Shown: positions 36,545 through 48,974, counted from the first letter of the stretch. The stretch is DNA of 64,000 nt from Tubulanus polymorphus (GCF_964204645.1 NC_134026.1:11000450-11064449), one strand, 5' to 3'. Notes: a model not told the origin generated them from the sequence alone. Program-made: numbers and translations.

Positions 36545-37215
36545 AAGACGTTTCCGCGCCGCAAAGACATTTTAAGCCGCGAAGTAGTCATGCGCCGAAA
36601 TGTGAGTGGATGGCGCCACGCATATGTAAATGATGTCATCATTGGAAGCCCAGAAATAATTTCCAAAACAAAACATCATTCAAAAGGAAATAAATGAGTT
36701 TGCTGATACGCACAAAAATACTTTTGAATATTGGAAAGTACGTCGAACGAAAACCAACCGATCAAAATTAAGATAAATTAGCCCTGCATTAGATTCTGCT
36801 CTGGACAGTTAAATAATCGAAAAGAAACTTAATTTCTATCCATAACAACAGTTGGACGATCCTGCTCTGATGGATACAAAATCGACACCATCTAATGTTT
36901 TTTATCCACCACAGCAGACACGTGTGTTTGTTTACTTCCTCAGCGCATGCGCTGTGAGATCCGCTGTGGCCGATAGAAAAAAACGCTCTCACCGTTAAAA
37001 GGCGAGCTATTTCCGGGTTTCCATATATCCGTCATTTTAAGGAGATCGCGCAAACTGCTTGTGGAAACGTCGACACAGCTCAAATGATAACGCGTAAAGA
37101 ATTATTTCCGGGTTACCAGGATGACATAATTCATACGTACGTGGCGCCATCTACTGACATTTCGGCACATGACTTCGTGGCGCGAAAATGTCTACGCGGT
37201 GTGTCTTTTACGCTA
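36545..37215. mobile_element. MITE with roughly 80-bp imperfect TIRs
   Basis: The left arm (about 36550-36623) contains GACATTTTAAGCCGCGAAG, CATGCGCCGAAATGTGAG and GATGGCGCCACGCATATG. The right arm (about 37128-37210) is its inverse with ACGTGGCGCCATCTACTGAC and CATTTCGGCACATGACTTCG. The core holds a CAGCGCATGCGCTG palindrome at 36941-36954. Non-coding. Confidence 0.75.
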
Positions 37216-38327
37216 CTGATTGTGATTGACTGAGGTTTGTCCAGACAGCATATGTTTCCCGCACTTTCATAATTTGAATGTGTGGTTTTGGAAATATTAT
37301 TGCAACGTGCCAATGTATCGTCCAATGACCAATGTCGAATGAAAGTGCAGAAAATGAGCATTTTCATATTAAACAATAATATTATTACATACAATGAATC
37401 ATAATGAATGATGTAATACTAATGTTTAATAGCTCTGATATTGTATTAATGTGAGTGTTACACATTTTATTATTTGCAAAAGAAATACGTTTGGTTTACA
37501 TTATTTCCTATGAAATAGATAACGGGTTCCGACAATTTTCAATCCACTAAAATGTAGAAGAAAATATGCAGTAGACCTCATAATTTTCGGATTTTAACCC
37601 ACATTTTGGCCTGGCTATTTGGAACAACCTGTTGATTGGCCAAGGTTAATGCGGTTGCCAAAACAAACAAAAATAAATGTCAGACCAAATCAAAGCATAT
37701 TTTGAAATCACCCTAGATATATTGCAAAATTAAAACACCATGTTTTCCCGTCAAAACACATAACAGGGTCAATCTCTATTTTAAGATAAAAAGCACGTAT
37801 TTGTACGCATCATTTGCGCATCTAATGATGTCTCCGGACTGACATTCGGGATTTCGGTCCGTATATTATGAAGACGTTTAGGTTATATATATTATTGGGC
37901 TTTCATGAATTATACCAATAAAGCTTTCGGGAACATAGTAGTAGGGTTCAGTTATCAGCGGTTAAACAATATCAACAAGTAGTGCATGGAAGCTGGAGTT
38001 CGTGGCCAGTATTGCAGTATCACACGTGGATATGTACATACGTAAACATAAATAGAAATTATATAAATAAACAAGTGTGGAAGTGACGTATGTGTCTACG
38101 TAGGTAAACCTAATTTATGGTGCGTGGAGAATCCATACCCGCAACATTGGTGGAGTTCCATCACCACAACACGTACACGTTGATGAGTAAATACCAAGTC
38201 CAAATAGGTCGTTTTACGGGAATGATGATGGTTGATGCGTATTTATAATACGAAACCGCTAAAATATGAATATTTTCTAAATATTTTTAATGGAGTTTGA
38301 TATAATATTCTGGTGTCGTCCACGGCT
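37215..38327. other. Intergenic, no gene recognised
   Basis: No coding, RNA or repeat signal that I can name. Confidence 0.4.
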
Positions 38328-38330
38328 TCT

Positions 38331-38378
<48 letters not shown>

Positions 38379-38700
38379 TCACATTTATATAGCGCCTGTT
38401 TCACTAATATTAATTTTCACCAGCGCTTTGTATGGTAGTGGTGCTGAATTCACAGAGCATAGGCTCTGCAGAAAAGCAAATGTTTTACTCTCTGTTTGAA
38501 ATTGTTGATTTCAGTTATATTCCGTATATTTGCGTCGAGAGAGTTCCACAGAGTTGGAGCAATACATTGGAAGCTACGTCCACCAAAGGTTTTAAGACGG
38601 TAGCGATACGTGGTTAGAAGATTGCAACAACTGGATCTAAGTGAACGTGCCGGTACATACGGAATGAGTAGATCACGCAAAACGTTTCTTTAGGCATTAA
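38328..38700 (-). pseudogene. CR1/L2-like LINE 3' end
   Basis: The minus-strand frame 38680-38450 reads LLIPYVPARSLRSS, then YRLKTFGGRSFQCIAPTLWN and SLDANIRNITEINNFKQRVK, the C-terminus typical of CR1/L2 ORF2 proteins. An ATT/AAT microsatellite at 38328-38377 forms its 3' tail. 5'-truncated. Same tail type as the LINE at 24590. Confidence 0.8.
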
Positions 38701-39084
38701 CTATATTGGGTCGGAATATGAGGGAAAGCTTCGTTAAAAGCAAGGTCTATTTTATTTGAGAAATTTTGATTTACTTCCGAACGTGAATAGATATCATTCG
38801 AATCAATTCTTTAAGAAGGCTACTACGGACCTTGTTGGATATATCTTTGGAGATAGCGCACTTCATATTTTGTCCGTTATGAGAAAGATTCAAAATCCTA
38901 CTGTACACAGTAAAGACGGGATAAATGATCCGATACATCATTGCAAACAATCCCGAAGCTATTTGTCATTTGTAAATATATTGTCAATAACAGGTGATGT
39001 GTTCAAGGTTATTCTGGGGCTCAACTCCGTTTTCTGGTTAAGTAGTTCAGTCGGCGAATAACAGCACAGATTAATACGCCAAGG

Positions 39085-39440
39085 GCATTGTCGAATAAAT
39101 ATCCTTCGACAATCCGACATTCAGAAGCATTGTCGAGGAAATATCCTTCGACAATCTGACATTCAGAGGCATTGTCGAGGAAATTTTCTTCGACAATCCG
39201 ACAACCCAAGATTCTCCAAATACACCGTCTTTAAACGGTTATGCCCAAATAAAACTCAAGTAGACACATTAACGATTTAATATTTATTATGTGAGTGTCG
39301 GATTGTCGATGGAAATTTTGACTTTGCTCGGTTTCTGATTGTCGGATTGTCGGAAGGAAACTTCAATTTGCAGGATTGTCGGAAGGAAACTTCAATTTGC
39401 AGTCACAGTGCTTCTGATTGTCGAAGGAAGTTCTCCGGAC
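39085..39440. repeat. ATTGTCG-rich tandem and inverted repeats
   Basis: Three imperfect units of about 52 bases at 39085-39200 each contain ATTGTCGA...TCGACAAT, so each unit can fold on itself. Beyond about 90 bases of spacer, GGATTGTCGGAAGGAAACTT with CAATTTGCA occurs twice in a row near 39350-39408, and more ATTGTCG follow. The array looks like subterminal repeats of a transposon whose ends bind a protein at ATTGTCGRA. Confidence 0.7.
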
Positions 39441-39906
39441 ATGGGACAAAAACCGCATTACGCAGTTTGTCCCCCTACGACCTCGGCACTATTCAACCAG
39501 AAATGGAGTTGAACAGGATTCTCCCCCCATAATCCCATAATACCATTGGAGCGTCTTTCCATATCAATCTCAATCAATAGAGTTTCGAATGTCCGAGAAC
39601 CTGTTGCGATGTCATAGCGGGTTTTATATTTCAATGAGCTTTTAACATACGTAAGAAGTTTCTCCACCATCTTGGGTTTCGATTCTTGAATAAACGCGGA
39701 TATTATACATTTAATTACATTATTAACATGGTCACTATTTGTTCATGTTTCTGTGAATCCTATTACAAAAATTGTATTACACCAGTAGCAGAGAAAATCC
39801 GTTATTTTATAAAAATTTTTAAATTGAAACTACTGGCATTGTGCTAAAAAAATTCGATAAGTTTCTCCGTCTGAGAGTAATTCGTTTTCGACGTGATAAC
39901 TACAAC

Positions 39907-39979
39907 TTATTTCATGGACGACATATCAGTCGATAGTACTTGTCAAGTATTATCGACTGATATGTCGTCCATGAAATAA
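39907..39979. repeat. Near-perfect 73-nt palindrome
   Basis: Arms of 36 bases (39907-39942 and 39944-39979) around a single central T, with one mismatch (39936/39950). The core is CATGGACGACATATCAGTCG and its inverse. It lies about 365 bases upstream of the ACADSB copy 2 start codon. Transcribed, it would form a 36-bp snapback hairpin; as DNA, a cruciform. Confidence 0.9.
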
Positions 39980-40343
39980 TTACAACAGAAAATATTCCCA
40001 ACGAGTGAAAACATTAATCACCATCTGAGTCCACATTCGGCTTTTTTCGTTTTAGACAAGTGTTTGACCCAGCTTTGGAAGTATTTTTCGGTGCCATCGA
40101 CGTTGCTCTGGTTTTTTTTGTGACGACTCCAGCATGGTGCACTGAATTTAATGGCCGGAGATTTTAAATTTTGCTCTTAATCTATATCAATATGCCACAT
40201 GGCCTAATCTGAAAAAATAGACATGCAATACGGTTGATGTTAATGTTTTGCTAATCCTTAAAACTGTGCTTTGTTCTGTAACTTGTATGAATATATGCTA
40301 CATATCAATGTTTACTAGACACTGATACAGGGGAACCGGGAAA

Positions 40344-40479
40344 ATGCTGCGATTGATTTCAAGATTAATGGTGAGTTGCTCGTCGAATTACTACCGAATT
40401 AAATGATGTCTTTTCTTATCATAATTCTCATTCTTTCTCTTCTGAGATTCAATATTCAATTCAATAATTGATATCCAAT

Positions 40480-40549
<70 letters not shown>

Positions 40550-43500
40550 TAAATTTGTGGAGAAACATTTTCTATTGGCCCATTCTATATTTTTGAGGGA
40601 GCAAAATATTGGGGGCTTATTCACCAGTCAATGAAAGTTGCATCGCCCTCAGGGGTGCCGAGAACCCGAGGATAAGCGCTTGATCACTTTACCCCTGTTA
40701 GAGGCGATCCATCCTCGCTTGCCGGGGTTTGATTGTCTACCGTCGAAGCGGGACAACAGTATGTATAGCCTATTTATGATAGCGATTGTAGTATACATAT
40801 ATGATTCACAATTATTTTAAAGCTAAATTGCCGTACAGAATTCAGCAGAGATTCACGGTATATGACCACTTTGCATCCACCCATAACAGAGCTTTCGGAC
40901 GAGGAGAAGATGCTACAGGAATCCGGTGAGTAAAATTATACAGTACATTGTGGGCTGAATAGTTAATTCACCATTCGTCTCCATTTCCTCTCTTTTCATC
41001 TCTTTTTCGTAGACGGAAAATCAAGTTATTTCGGAAAAATTTCAATACGCTTTTACGGATTTTATCCACCCTTGACTCAACTACAGCCCAAATGTAATTA
41101 TTCCGAATCGAGAATTGCAGCGATTGTTTTTCGTGAAAATCGACAATTTGCACATTTTAGCTCACTCCCATAGCCCCAGCAGGAGGCTATTCGCGTTCAC
41201 TTGTCTTTCCGATTGTCCGTTAACGGAAAGATCTTTCTCTTGAAGACACCTCGACCGATTTTATAATAATGTCATAGATTTTTTACCTATCCCGTTTATA
41301 AACTGCCGTATGCAGTGTGATCGTTGTCGTTGAACCATTATGACCCATAACCAGGGCCCAGTTTTATAGACTGGAACTATTTTAAAACCCGAGGCCGGGT
41401 TATTTCGATTGAAAATAGTTAGGCCCCGAGTTAATAATACCAGTTATTGCAGAAAGTATGAATGCGTGGTAGGGGCGAGGAAAAGGGCTTAATATCGGCG
41501 GCGAATTAGTGTCTCTATGATCATGATGCGTTTCAAGGCAATTCGATTGTCCTAGTATACGTTAACCAAATGGCGTTGGTATTGACTTTAAATTGCCAAA
41601 ATAACCGAGCAATTCACCAAGTAAATTGACAGTAGTTATGGAATAATTGCCGGGAATAATTGCAGTTAGAAAAATGGCAAAGGAAAAAATTGAACCTCTC
41701 GTTGGAAAAATGGATGCAGAGTCTCAGATGGACAGTTCTGTCATACGAGCTTTATTTGATAATGGGGTACGTTAAGAATTCGGGATTTTAATATTTATAA
41801 AATATAATGAGGTGTTATAACTCCTGTAAATCATCGAATAGTCGACAGGTTAATTTATGGAACTAAATTTTAACATGAATTTCAGCTTATGGCTCTTGAA
41901 ATACCAACAAAATACGACGGTACAGATTCGACATTCATGGCCACTAATTTGGCTATCGAGGAAGTTGCTAAGGTTGACCCAGCTGTCAGTGCGATGGTCG
42001 ATGTACAGAATACTCTTATCAATTCCATCATCTTGAAATACGCAAACGAAGGACAAAAGAAAACATATCTACCACAGTTGGCAACAAACGTGGTGGGAAC
42101 ATATTCACATTAAACATAAAATCCCATAATGACAGCCTTCAAACTGACGAAGGGTGGTAGTAAAAACCCGAAATATTTCTCTAATGAACAATCTTAGTTA
42201 ATTCATTATTGTGAGATATACTAAGGAAGCTGTGATTGTAAAGATTCAACGTGTAATGTATATTGGATTCTATTTTATCATTCAGGTCGGGAGTTTCTGT
42301 TTATCTGAGCCAGGCTCGGGCAGCGATGCGTTCGCGCTGAAGACTACAGCGAAAAGAGACGGCCACCACTACATTCTAAATGGTTCAAAGATGTGGATAA
42401 CGAATGCGGAACATGCTGGAATGTTTCTGGTCATGGCAAATGCTAAACCAGAGGATGTAAGGATGCATTGTAGAGCACCCATTCATAATACCATTTTTGA
42501 TGATGCGTATTAGTCACATCGGTGAATTTGGAAAGGAATCACCGCTGTAAGAGCAAAATAATTCAAACTCATTCTTCGTGTTTCATTTTAGGGCTATAAG
42601 GGAATAACTTGTTTCATAGTTGATCGTGAAACGGAAGGACTTTCACTAGGGAAAAAAGAAGACAAACTTGGAATCCGGGCCTCCAGTACGTGCCCCGTCC
42701 ATTTGGATAATGTCAGGGTAATTTGAAAATTATATACGTACTACAGTCAAAGTCGCTTATAGGTCATATGCTATCTGAATTTTACTTTCTGTGATCTGTC
42801 ATCGAAATGATACGTTTGTACATATATGACGACCTAAGATCGGCCTGATAGGAAAAAGGTCACTAATTAACATCAAATTAGCATCAAATCATGATAAATT
42901 TGCGGCAGCGCCTTGTTTTATGACGTCACTTCGGTCAATTAACAAAAGCAAATGTATTTCTCAGTACCCATTGCCTATAAAGAGTGTATAAAAACAACAT
43001 TGATTATTTCACTGATTTCACGAATCTACAGTATGCTAACCAATATATGTTTATCGGGTCATCTAAAATGGTTGGAACTGCACACAATAGTAAACATTCA
43101 GACATTTCTATAAAACTCCAAAAGGATGAATTACCACAAGACGTGTGAAGTGATAAGGCTGGAACCTGTCAGATTATTCCAGACTCTGCAGGGCTCATCT
43201 CTTAAAATAACTCCTTTAAAATCAAGTGAGGTATAGCTAAGTGTATATAAATAAGTATATTTAGTCTGTTTATTAGTGTCTATTCACGGTTACAAAAGCC
43301 TATCAATAAGAACTTAATCTCTGAACAACACGCATGGAAGTGATGACTATGTGTTTGTCTGAAGTGGACGACAAGATTAGCACAAAAACGTGCACCTGTA
43401 AGCAGCAAGCACTTATGCTGAAAATTAATGATTAAGATACTTATTCTCTGTAATGCAATACCATTGGAGTCAGAAGCATATTTATTATTTGTGATGATAT

Positions 43501-44788
43501 TCCATCTAAATATGTTTCTTCGCTATATTCAATTTAGCGAGCTTTTGACCATTAAGTCGTCATAGTTGAGACGATCATGCGTTGACGACATATTCAAACG
43601 ATGACTTTAACTTTTTAAGTGAATTGAATTGGAAAAACACGAATTGGGACTCAAAAATAGTGAATAATCATCCAATGCCGACTGTGAATTATTTATATTT
43701 TTTCATTTCACCAGTCATTATGCACAATAATACAAATCCTCGGCTCTATTCAGGTACCTGAAAGTAATATAGTTGGTAAATTAGGTAATGGATACAAGAT
43801 AGCAATCGAAACACTGAATGAGGGCAGAATCGCTATCGCCGCACAGGTGAGGCAAAGTTTGTTTTCGGTTCACTATCAACAAATATCATCAGTTTTTTAT
43901 TAAATGATTAATGTAATGTATTTCACTTGGAAAACTATGATATACAGATGCTTGGCTTAGCTGAAGGCTGTTTCCAAAGAACCATTCCATACACACTAGA
44001 ACGAATGCAATTTGGGCAGAAGATTTTTGATTTCCAGGTAGCTCTGGAGGTTTTTCGATTTTGTACATACATGTATTTGTAGCGATTTTAAACGCATGTA
44101 TATATGGGTGTTTTATAGGGCATGCAACATCAAATCGCACACATAAGCACACAAATCGAGGCGGTAAGAGCTCTAACCTATAATACTATTCGACAAAGAG
44201 ATGCTGGATTTACAATTATAAAGCAAGCTGCCATGGTAAAATATCTTAGTTCAGAGGCAAGTTCCATTGTTGTTGTAATAATTGTTAGAGTTAGATGTTT
44301 TATCTTTTATTGCAAAACATGTTAATCCGTTTTGGTGTAGGTCGCCGTTCTCACAAGCAGCAAGTGCATCGAGTGGATGGGTGGTGCTGGATATTCTAAA
44401 CAATACCCGATTGAAAAATATTATCGCGACAGCAAAATAGGTAAAAACTTTGACAGTGTTCATAAATTTCTATTGTTACTTTTTTGTCATTTTCCTCCAT
44501 ATTTGGCAATTTCATCATCGCGTTTTATCAGTTGGCGCATGTATGACGGACGCCCGTGCCTTTCCAAATGCGCGAGTGGTGGGAAAATGGAAATAAAAAA
44601 TATGATTTTAGTCCTTTGGATGCCATCGTAAAAAAACTAATTCTTCAACTATGATTTTTAGGAAGTAAGTAGATTCACTTCGTGATTTAACTTATGAAAC
44701 ATTTTTTCCAGGCACAATATATGAAGGCACATCAAATATCCAGCTATCGACAATTGCCAATTGCTTAAAGAAAGAATTTATTTTATAG
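40344..44788 (+). CDS. ACADSB: Short/branched-chain acyl-CoA dehydrogenase, copy 2
   Basis: Tandem paralogue of the gene at 9539. Coding exons: 40344-40370, 40823-40925, 41666-41766, 41886-42092, 42286-42456, 42592-42717, 43754-43846, 43948-44037, 44119-44256, 44341-44440, 44712-44788. The protein has 410 residues. From exon 3 on, each exon has exactly the length of its partner in copy 1. The presequence is MLRLISRLM then [11 protein letters not shown]. Motifs kept: [58 protein letters not shown] and [10 protein letters not shown], with E390 as catalytic base. In the usual GRIGIAAQ the second G is A. The exon 4 donor is a weak GTGGGA, and intron 9 begins with GC (GCAAGT). Exon 4 differs from copy 1 at about a third of residues, exon 6 at only two of 42. 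No frameshift or stop, so it appears functional. Confidence 0.94.
40482..40547. repeat. TA microsatellite in ACADSB copy 2 intron 1
   Basis: About 32 uninterrupted TA units. Confidence 0.95.
40640..40745 (-). repeat. Fragment of a dispersed repeat sharing GGCAAGCGAGGATGG
   Basis: The minus strand reads CAAACCCCGGCAAGCGAGGA. Near-identical phrases occur at about 9315-9335 (+) and 15080-15095 (+). This is probably one end of a dispersed element whose limits are unclear. Confidence 0.4.
41158..41290 (+). repeat. Family A 5'-end fragment (diverged)
   Basis: TTTAGCTCACTCCCATAGCC then AGGAGGCTATTCGCGTTCAC and ACGGAAAG recall the family A start. It sits in intron 2 of ACADSB copy 2. Confidence 0.5.
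42718..43753. other. ACADSB copy 2 intron 6
   Basis: Contains TACAGTCAAAGTCGCTTATA at about 42744, which looks like one end of a mariner-type MITE, but no matching inverted end was found. Otherwise unassigned. Confidence 0.4.
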
Positions 44789-45261
44789 ACAATTTCCAGC
44801 TTGCAGTTGGGAAACACTGAGATCATGTGCAAAGTTAATGGTATTTTTGGTCAGGCGTCAACTATCGTAGTTATTACTTATATTTGACATGAGCTACATC
44901 CACAGAAGGGGACATTTGTACTCCAATTTGCAGCTTTCGGTGACTTAGAAAGTCCACTAGTATTACAGTAAATTTCCCTCAAATGGGATCTTTTGGGACC
45001 GTGAAAATGTGTCCGATTTCAGTGATATCCGAGTTGGATGTTATGTTTTTCACACATAGTATTACAAAAATATTTAAAAAGACATCCAAGTTGAACGGTT
45101 ATCAGAGTTGATCGCTTCTGACTTGGGCGCTATATCACCGGATAAATGAACAGAATACGATGGTTATACAATGTATATAATTATGGAGGCTGATTCAGGC
45201 CATAAAAAAAAAATTTCTGTACGGATAGAGCAACGATAAGAAATTTTCACATTGGCCCGTT

Positions 45262-45385
45262 TTTTGGTTTTGAATTCTCGCGCGAGAAAACCTAATTTTT
45301 TGAATTCTCGCGTGAAAAAACCAAACTTTTTAAATTCTCGGGTGAGAAAACCAAAAGTTTTGAATTCTCGCCCGGGAAAACTGAA
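45262..45385. repeat. Four tandem units of about 30 bp with TCTCGCG core
   Basis: Four units of TTTTGAATTCTCGCG(C/T)GAGAAAACC type. The first contains the palindrome TCTCGCGCGAGA; later units vary (TCTCGCGTGAAA, TCTCGGGTGAGA, TCTCGCCCGGGA). They end just upstream of the candidate LTR and read open in frame by chance. Confidence 0.8.
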
Positions 45386-45405
45386 GCAAACTTATCTGTA
45401 TATCC

Positions 45406-45581
45406 TGTTGTTACGGTTTATGGTCGAGTTAGTTCACGGTTTATTACTCACATTATTTGTATCTAATAAAATACGGTATTGGGAATAAATTCTATGTCAT
45501 TTGTATCTGCGATATACGAGTGCGTGTTATTGGTCTTTAGTGCGCCTGTTTGAGAGCCCGATCGTCGCAGATTATTCTACA
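45406..45581 (+). repeat. Candidate 5' LTR of the BEL/Pao element
   Basis: Begins TGTTGTTACGG and ends TTATTCTACA, so has TG...CA borders. It holds AATAAA hexamers at about 45467 and 45483. It is directly followed by TTTTTGGTCCCTCGAGCC, the primer-binding region typical of BEL elements. No second LTR copy is seen downstream, so the borders are inferred. Confidence 0.5.
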
Positions 45582-47253
45582 TTTTTGGTCCCTCGAGCCC
45601 TCGAGCCTGGAAGTACGTGATGCTAGAAGACGGACGGCAAAGCGAAGCCTACAAATGCCTTGTGCGGAAGAGGACAGCCCAGCGGGGACAAGTCACGATG
45701 ATTTTAAATGACGCAGATCCGGTGGTCAACTCAAGAACAACTCGAAAATCCACACTTCCGACGCTTAAATTGCCCACGTTTTCCAGGAATCTACTTGAAT
45801 GGTCTACCTTTTGGAGGTTGTTTGAATCAACAGTGCATAATAATTCAGCGTTTTACATTGAGAAATATAGTTATTTGCTCGGTCAAATTAGTGGTGACGC
45901 CAGAAGTTGCATTGACGGTCTTCCTATAACTATGATAGTGCCGTTGAATTATTACAAAATCGTTTTGGTCATCTGTTGATTCGAAACCCGTCAGGAATGT
46001 TACTCGAAACTGTGTGTACTGTAGTAAATCTCCTTCGCCATCAGATTGTTTTTATGTTACCGACGTTAGAAAGAGAAAGGACATCGTTCAGAAGTCAGGC
46101 TTGTGTTTTAATTGCCTTGGAAAGCATAGAGTGAGTAATTGTCGGTCAGAAGTTTCATGTAAGTTTTGCAAAAAACGACGGTAGTTTGTGTTTTGCGGTA
46201 TCCCGCATGGGGCCTGGTACCGGAAATCATGCTGACATTAGCTCTAGTGAACCGGGTAGAGTTAATCAAAAAACATTAATCGTATCTAATGCAGCAACTC
46301 AAACTAATCCAGTGGTTGAAAGAGGAGCCTGTCAATCAAACCAAAATATATCCTTGATAGAATTTGAAACCACAGCTGTAACCACTAGTGCTAAGTTATT
46401 AGATACTGTTATGTTAAAAACTGCGGTGACGGAAGTTTCCGGTACTGATAAAACAATTATTGCTAATTTGCTTTTTGACGATGGGGCGCAACGGACGTTT
46501 ATTACGTATCAATTAGCCAAAGATTTATGACTTCCAATAGCTAGGAAGAAGACAGTAAGCATGTCTGTTTTTGGATCTGATAAACGTAGTGTACATCAGA
46601 TTTGGTAACATTGAATGTCCGTTGCAATGATAGCTGTGTAGTTGTGAAAGCATTGGTAGTACCCGAAATTACTCAGCCTATATCAGTGAATACAACATTC
46701 AGAGATATTCCAGAATTTAAATCGCTGCAATTTGCAGACACTATAAATTCTGACAAGATTCATGTTCTGGTGTCAATCGGGTCGGACTTCTATTATGAAT
46801 TTGTGACAGGTCGTATTGTTAAATCGTCTGTTGGTCCTGTAGCAATTAGTTCGAAATTGGGCTATTTGGGTTGTGGTCCGGTCCGTATTTTTGCTGATCG
46901 TCATGTAGCTGTAATGAGTGGATTAACAAGCGCAGGAAAAACTCCGGAATCAGTTGGTGATTGGAGAACATTGGAATTATGCCAAATTCATCGTTTGATA
47001 ATGATAAAGAATTTGTTAAACATTATTGCACGAATTATATTGAAAAGCATGACAATACATACTACGCTAAATTGCCATGGCGTGAAAATTCTGCCGTCTG
47101 CAGTTCTGCCGTCAAATTTTGACGTGATAGTGAATAGAACGCATTCAACTATTGATAGATTAAGGAAATCTCCTGAGATGTTGGAAAAGTTCAAACAGTC
47201 AGCGACGACGCCTGTGCGTATCGTATTCAACTATAGTTGTAGTAGGCGATAAT

Positions 47254-47793
47254 CCTAAGGCGTTTCTGTGAGCCGATTCGATTAGGTCGATTAGCCATTA
47301 TGCGCATTTGTGAGCCAAGGTGTTTAGGCTAATCGGTACATTTGTGAGACGATTTACATAAACTGATTAGGCAAATTCTCCTAATCGTCCCAGGAGGTGT
47401 TTAGGCGATTCGATTAGACCGGTTTACAAAAATTATATTGGCGGAGTGAATTCTTCTTCGTTATATGGTTCAACAGTTTTTTCCGCGGTTTTTTATAGAT
47501 ACTTTTTGTATGTTTCATTACTTCTGAAATATACTGGAACTCGTAGGGCATAACAGATTATTCCTGACGGCTGTAATCTTCCCATTTTTATTTTGGTCTG
47601 GGTATTTGTCAGTTTTCAGCAGCTCATTGATAATAAGAAGCGCTGAACTCTTGTTGTCCATGGAGGCAGCCATGTTACCTAATCGTAGTAACTAAACTGC
47701 TCATTTGTGGACCAAAGCTAATCAATCAAAATTGCACCTAATTGCACTAGCTAATCAAAACCTAATCTATTCAGCTCACAAAAACGCCTCAGG
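47254..47793. mobile_element. MITE inserted in the BEL reverse transcriptase
   Basis: CCTAAGGCGTTTCTGTGAGC then CGATTCGATTAGG at the left is inverted at the right as CCTAATCTATTCAGCTCACA and AAAACGCCTCAGG: about 33 bp TIRs, 540 bp in total. GATTAGG/CCTAATC phrases recur inside. The RT coding sequence breaks exactly at its borders, which dates it after the BEL insertion. Confidence 0.8.
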
Positions 47794-48839
47794 TTTGAAT
47801 GACCGTTTGAATAGTGGCCCTTCGTTGTTCAATGAAATAATTCAAATACTCATGAGATTTCGCTTCGGTAAAATAGGTCTAACTGCTGACATAGAAAAAA
47901 GCATTTCTACAAATTGGGTTACACCCACGTGATCGTGACGTGACTAGAATTTTATGGCCTTAAGATCCAACCGATCAAAATTCACCCTTGGAGGTATACC
48001 GTTTTAAACGGGTTTTGTTTGGTGCGACATGCTCGCCTTTCATTTTAAACAGTACAGTTTTGTTCCTTTTACAGAATGATTTGAATTCTGTTACCAACGA
48101 TTTGATACACAACATTTGCATGGATAATGTAGTTTCCCCCGTAGATTATGAGGAAGAGGCCTTGGAATATTATTCACGATCCCGAGATGTGCTCTCTGAA
48201 GGTCATTTCAATTTACGTTCCTGGTCTTCGAACTGTTCTGCATTGAGGGAACACGCTCGAAGTGATGGCGTCTTAGAGAAGTCATTAACTGTAGACATTT
48301 TAGGTGTTACTTGGGATACCGAATCCGATTGTCTATCATTAAAATCTAGATCTATCAATACTCTAGAACCCGGTACACCTATCACGAAACGCACAGTAAC
48401 GAGACACATGAGTAAGATCTACGATCCATTAGGGTTGTTCACCCCAGTAACTGTTAAAACAAAAGTCTTTGTTCAGAGTCTTTGGGAAGATTCTTACGAC
48501 TGGGACGATCCCCTGCCAGAAGTTTTGTGTTCTCGGTGGAGAGAAATAGCTGGTGATCTAAGCAATCTTCCAGAAATCTCGGTACCTCGATGTTACTTTG
48601 CCGGCCGTGATCAAAATGCACAGCTAGAATTACATACGTTTGCTGATGCCAGTAAATCTGCGTATGGGGCAGTTTCATATTTGAAGTGTGGTGATAAATG
48701 TATCTTGATTTCATCTAAATCACGGGTAGCTCCTAACAAAGAAACTACTATTCCAAGGTTAGAATTAATTGCAGCATTGATAGCGTCAAGGTTGACTGAT
48801 TATATTTGTACCGTGTCAAACGCGAATGCTCCAAATATC

Positions 48840-48974
<135 letters not shown>

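Noticed and set aside
38756-39061. 101-codon open frame (+)
   Set aside because: No family resemblance; neighbours are repeats.
45252-45488. Protein with FLNSRVRKP-type repeats
   Set aside because: The repeat is a DNA tandem array read in frame; it runs into the candidate LTR.
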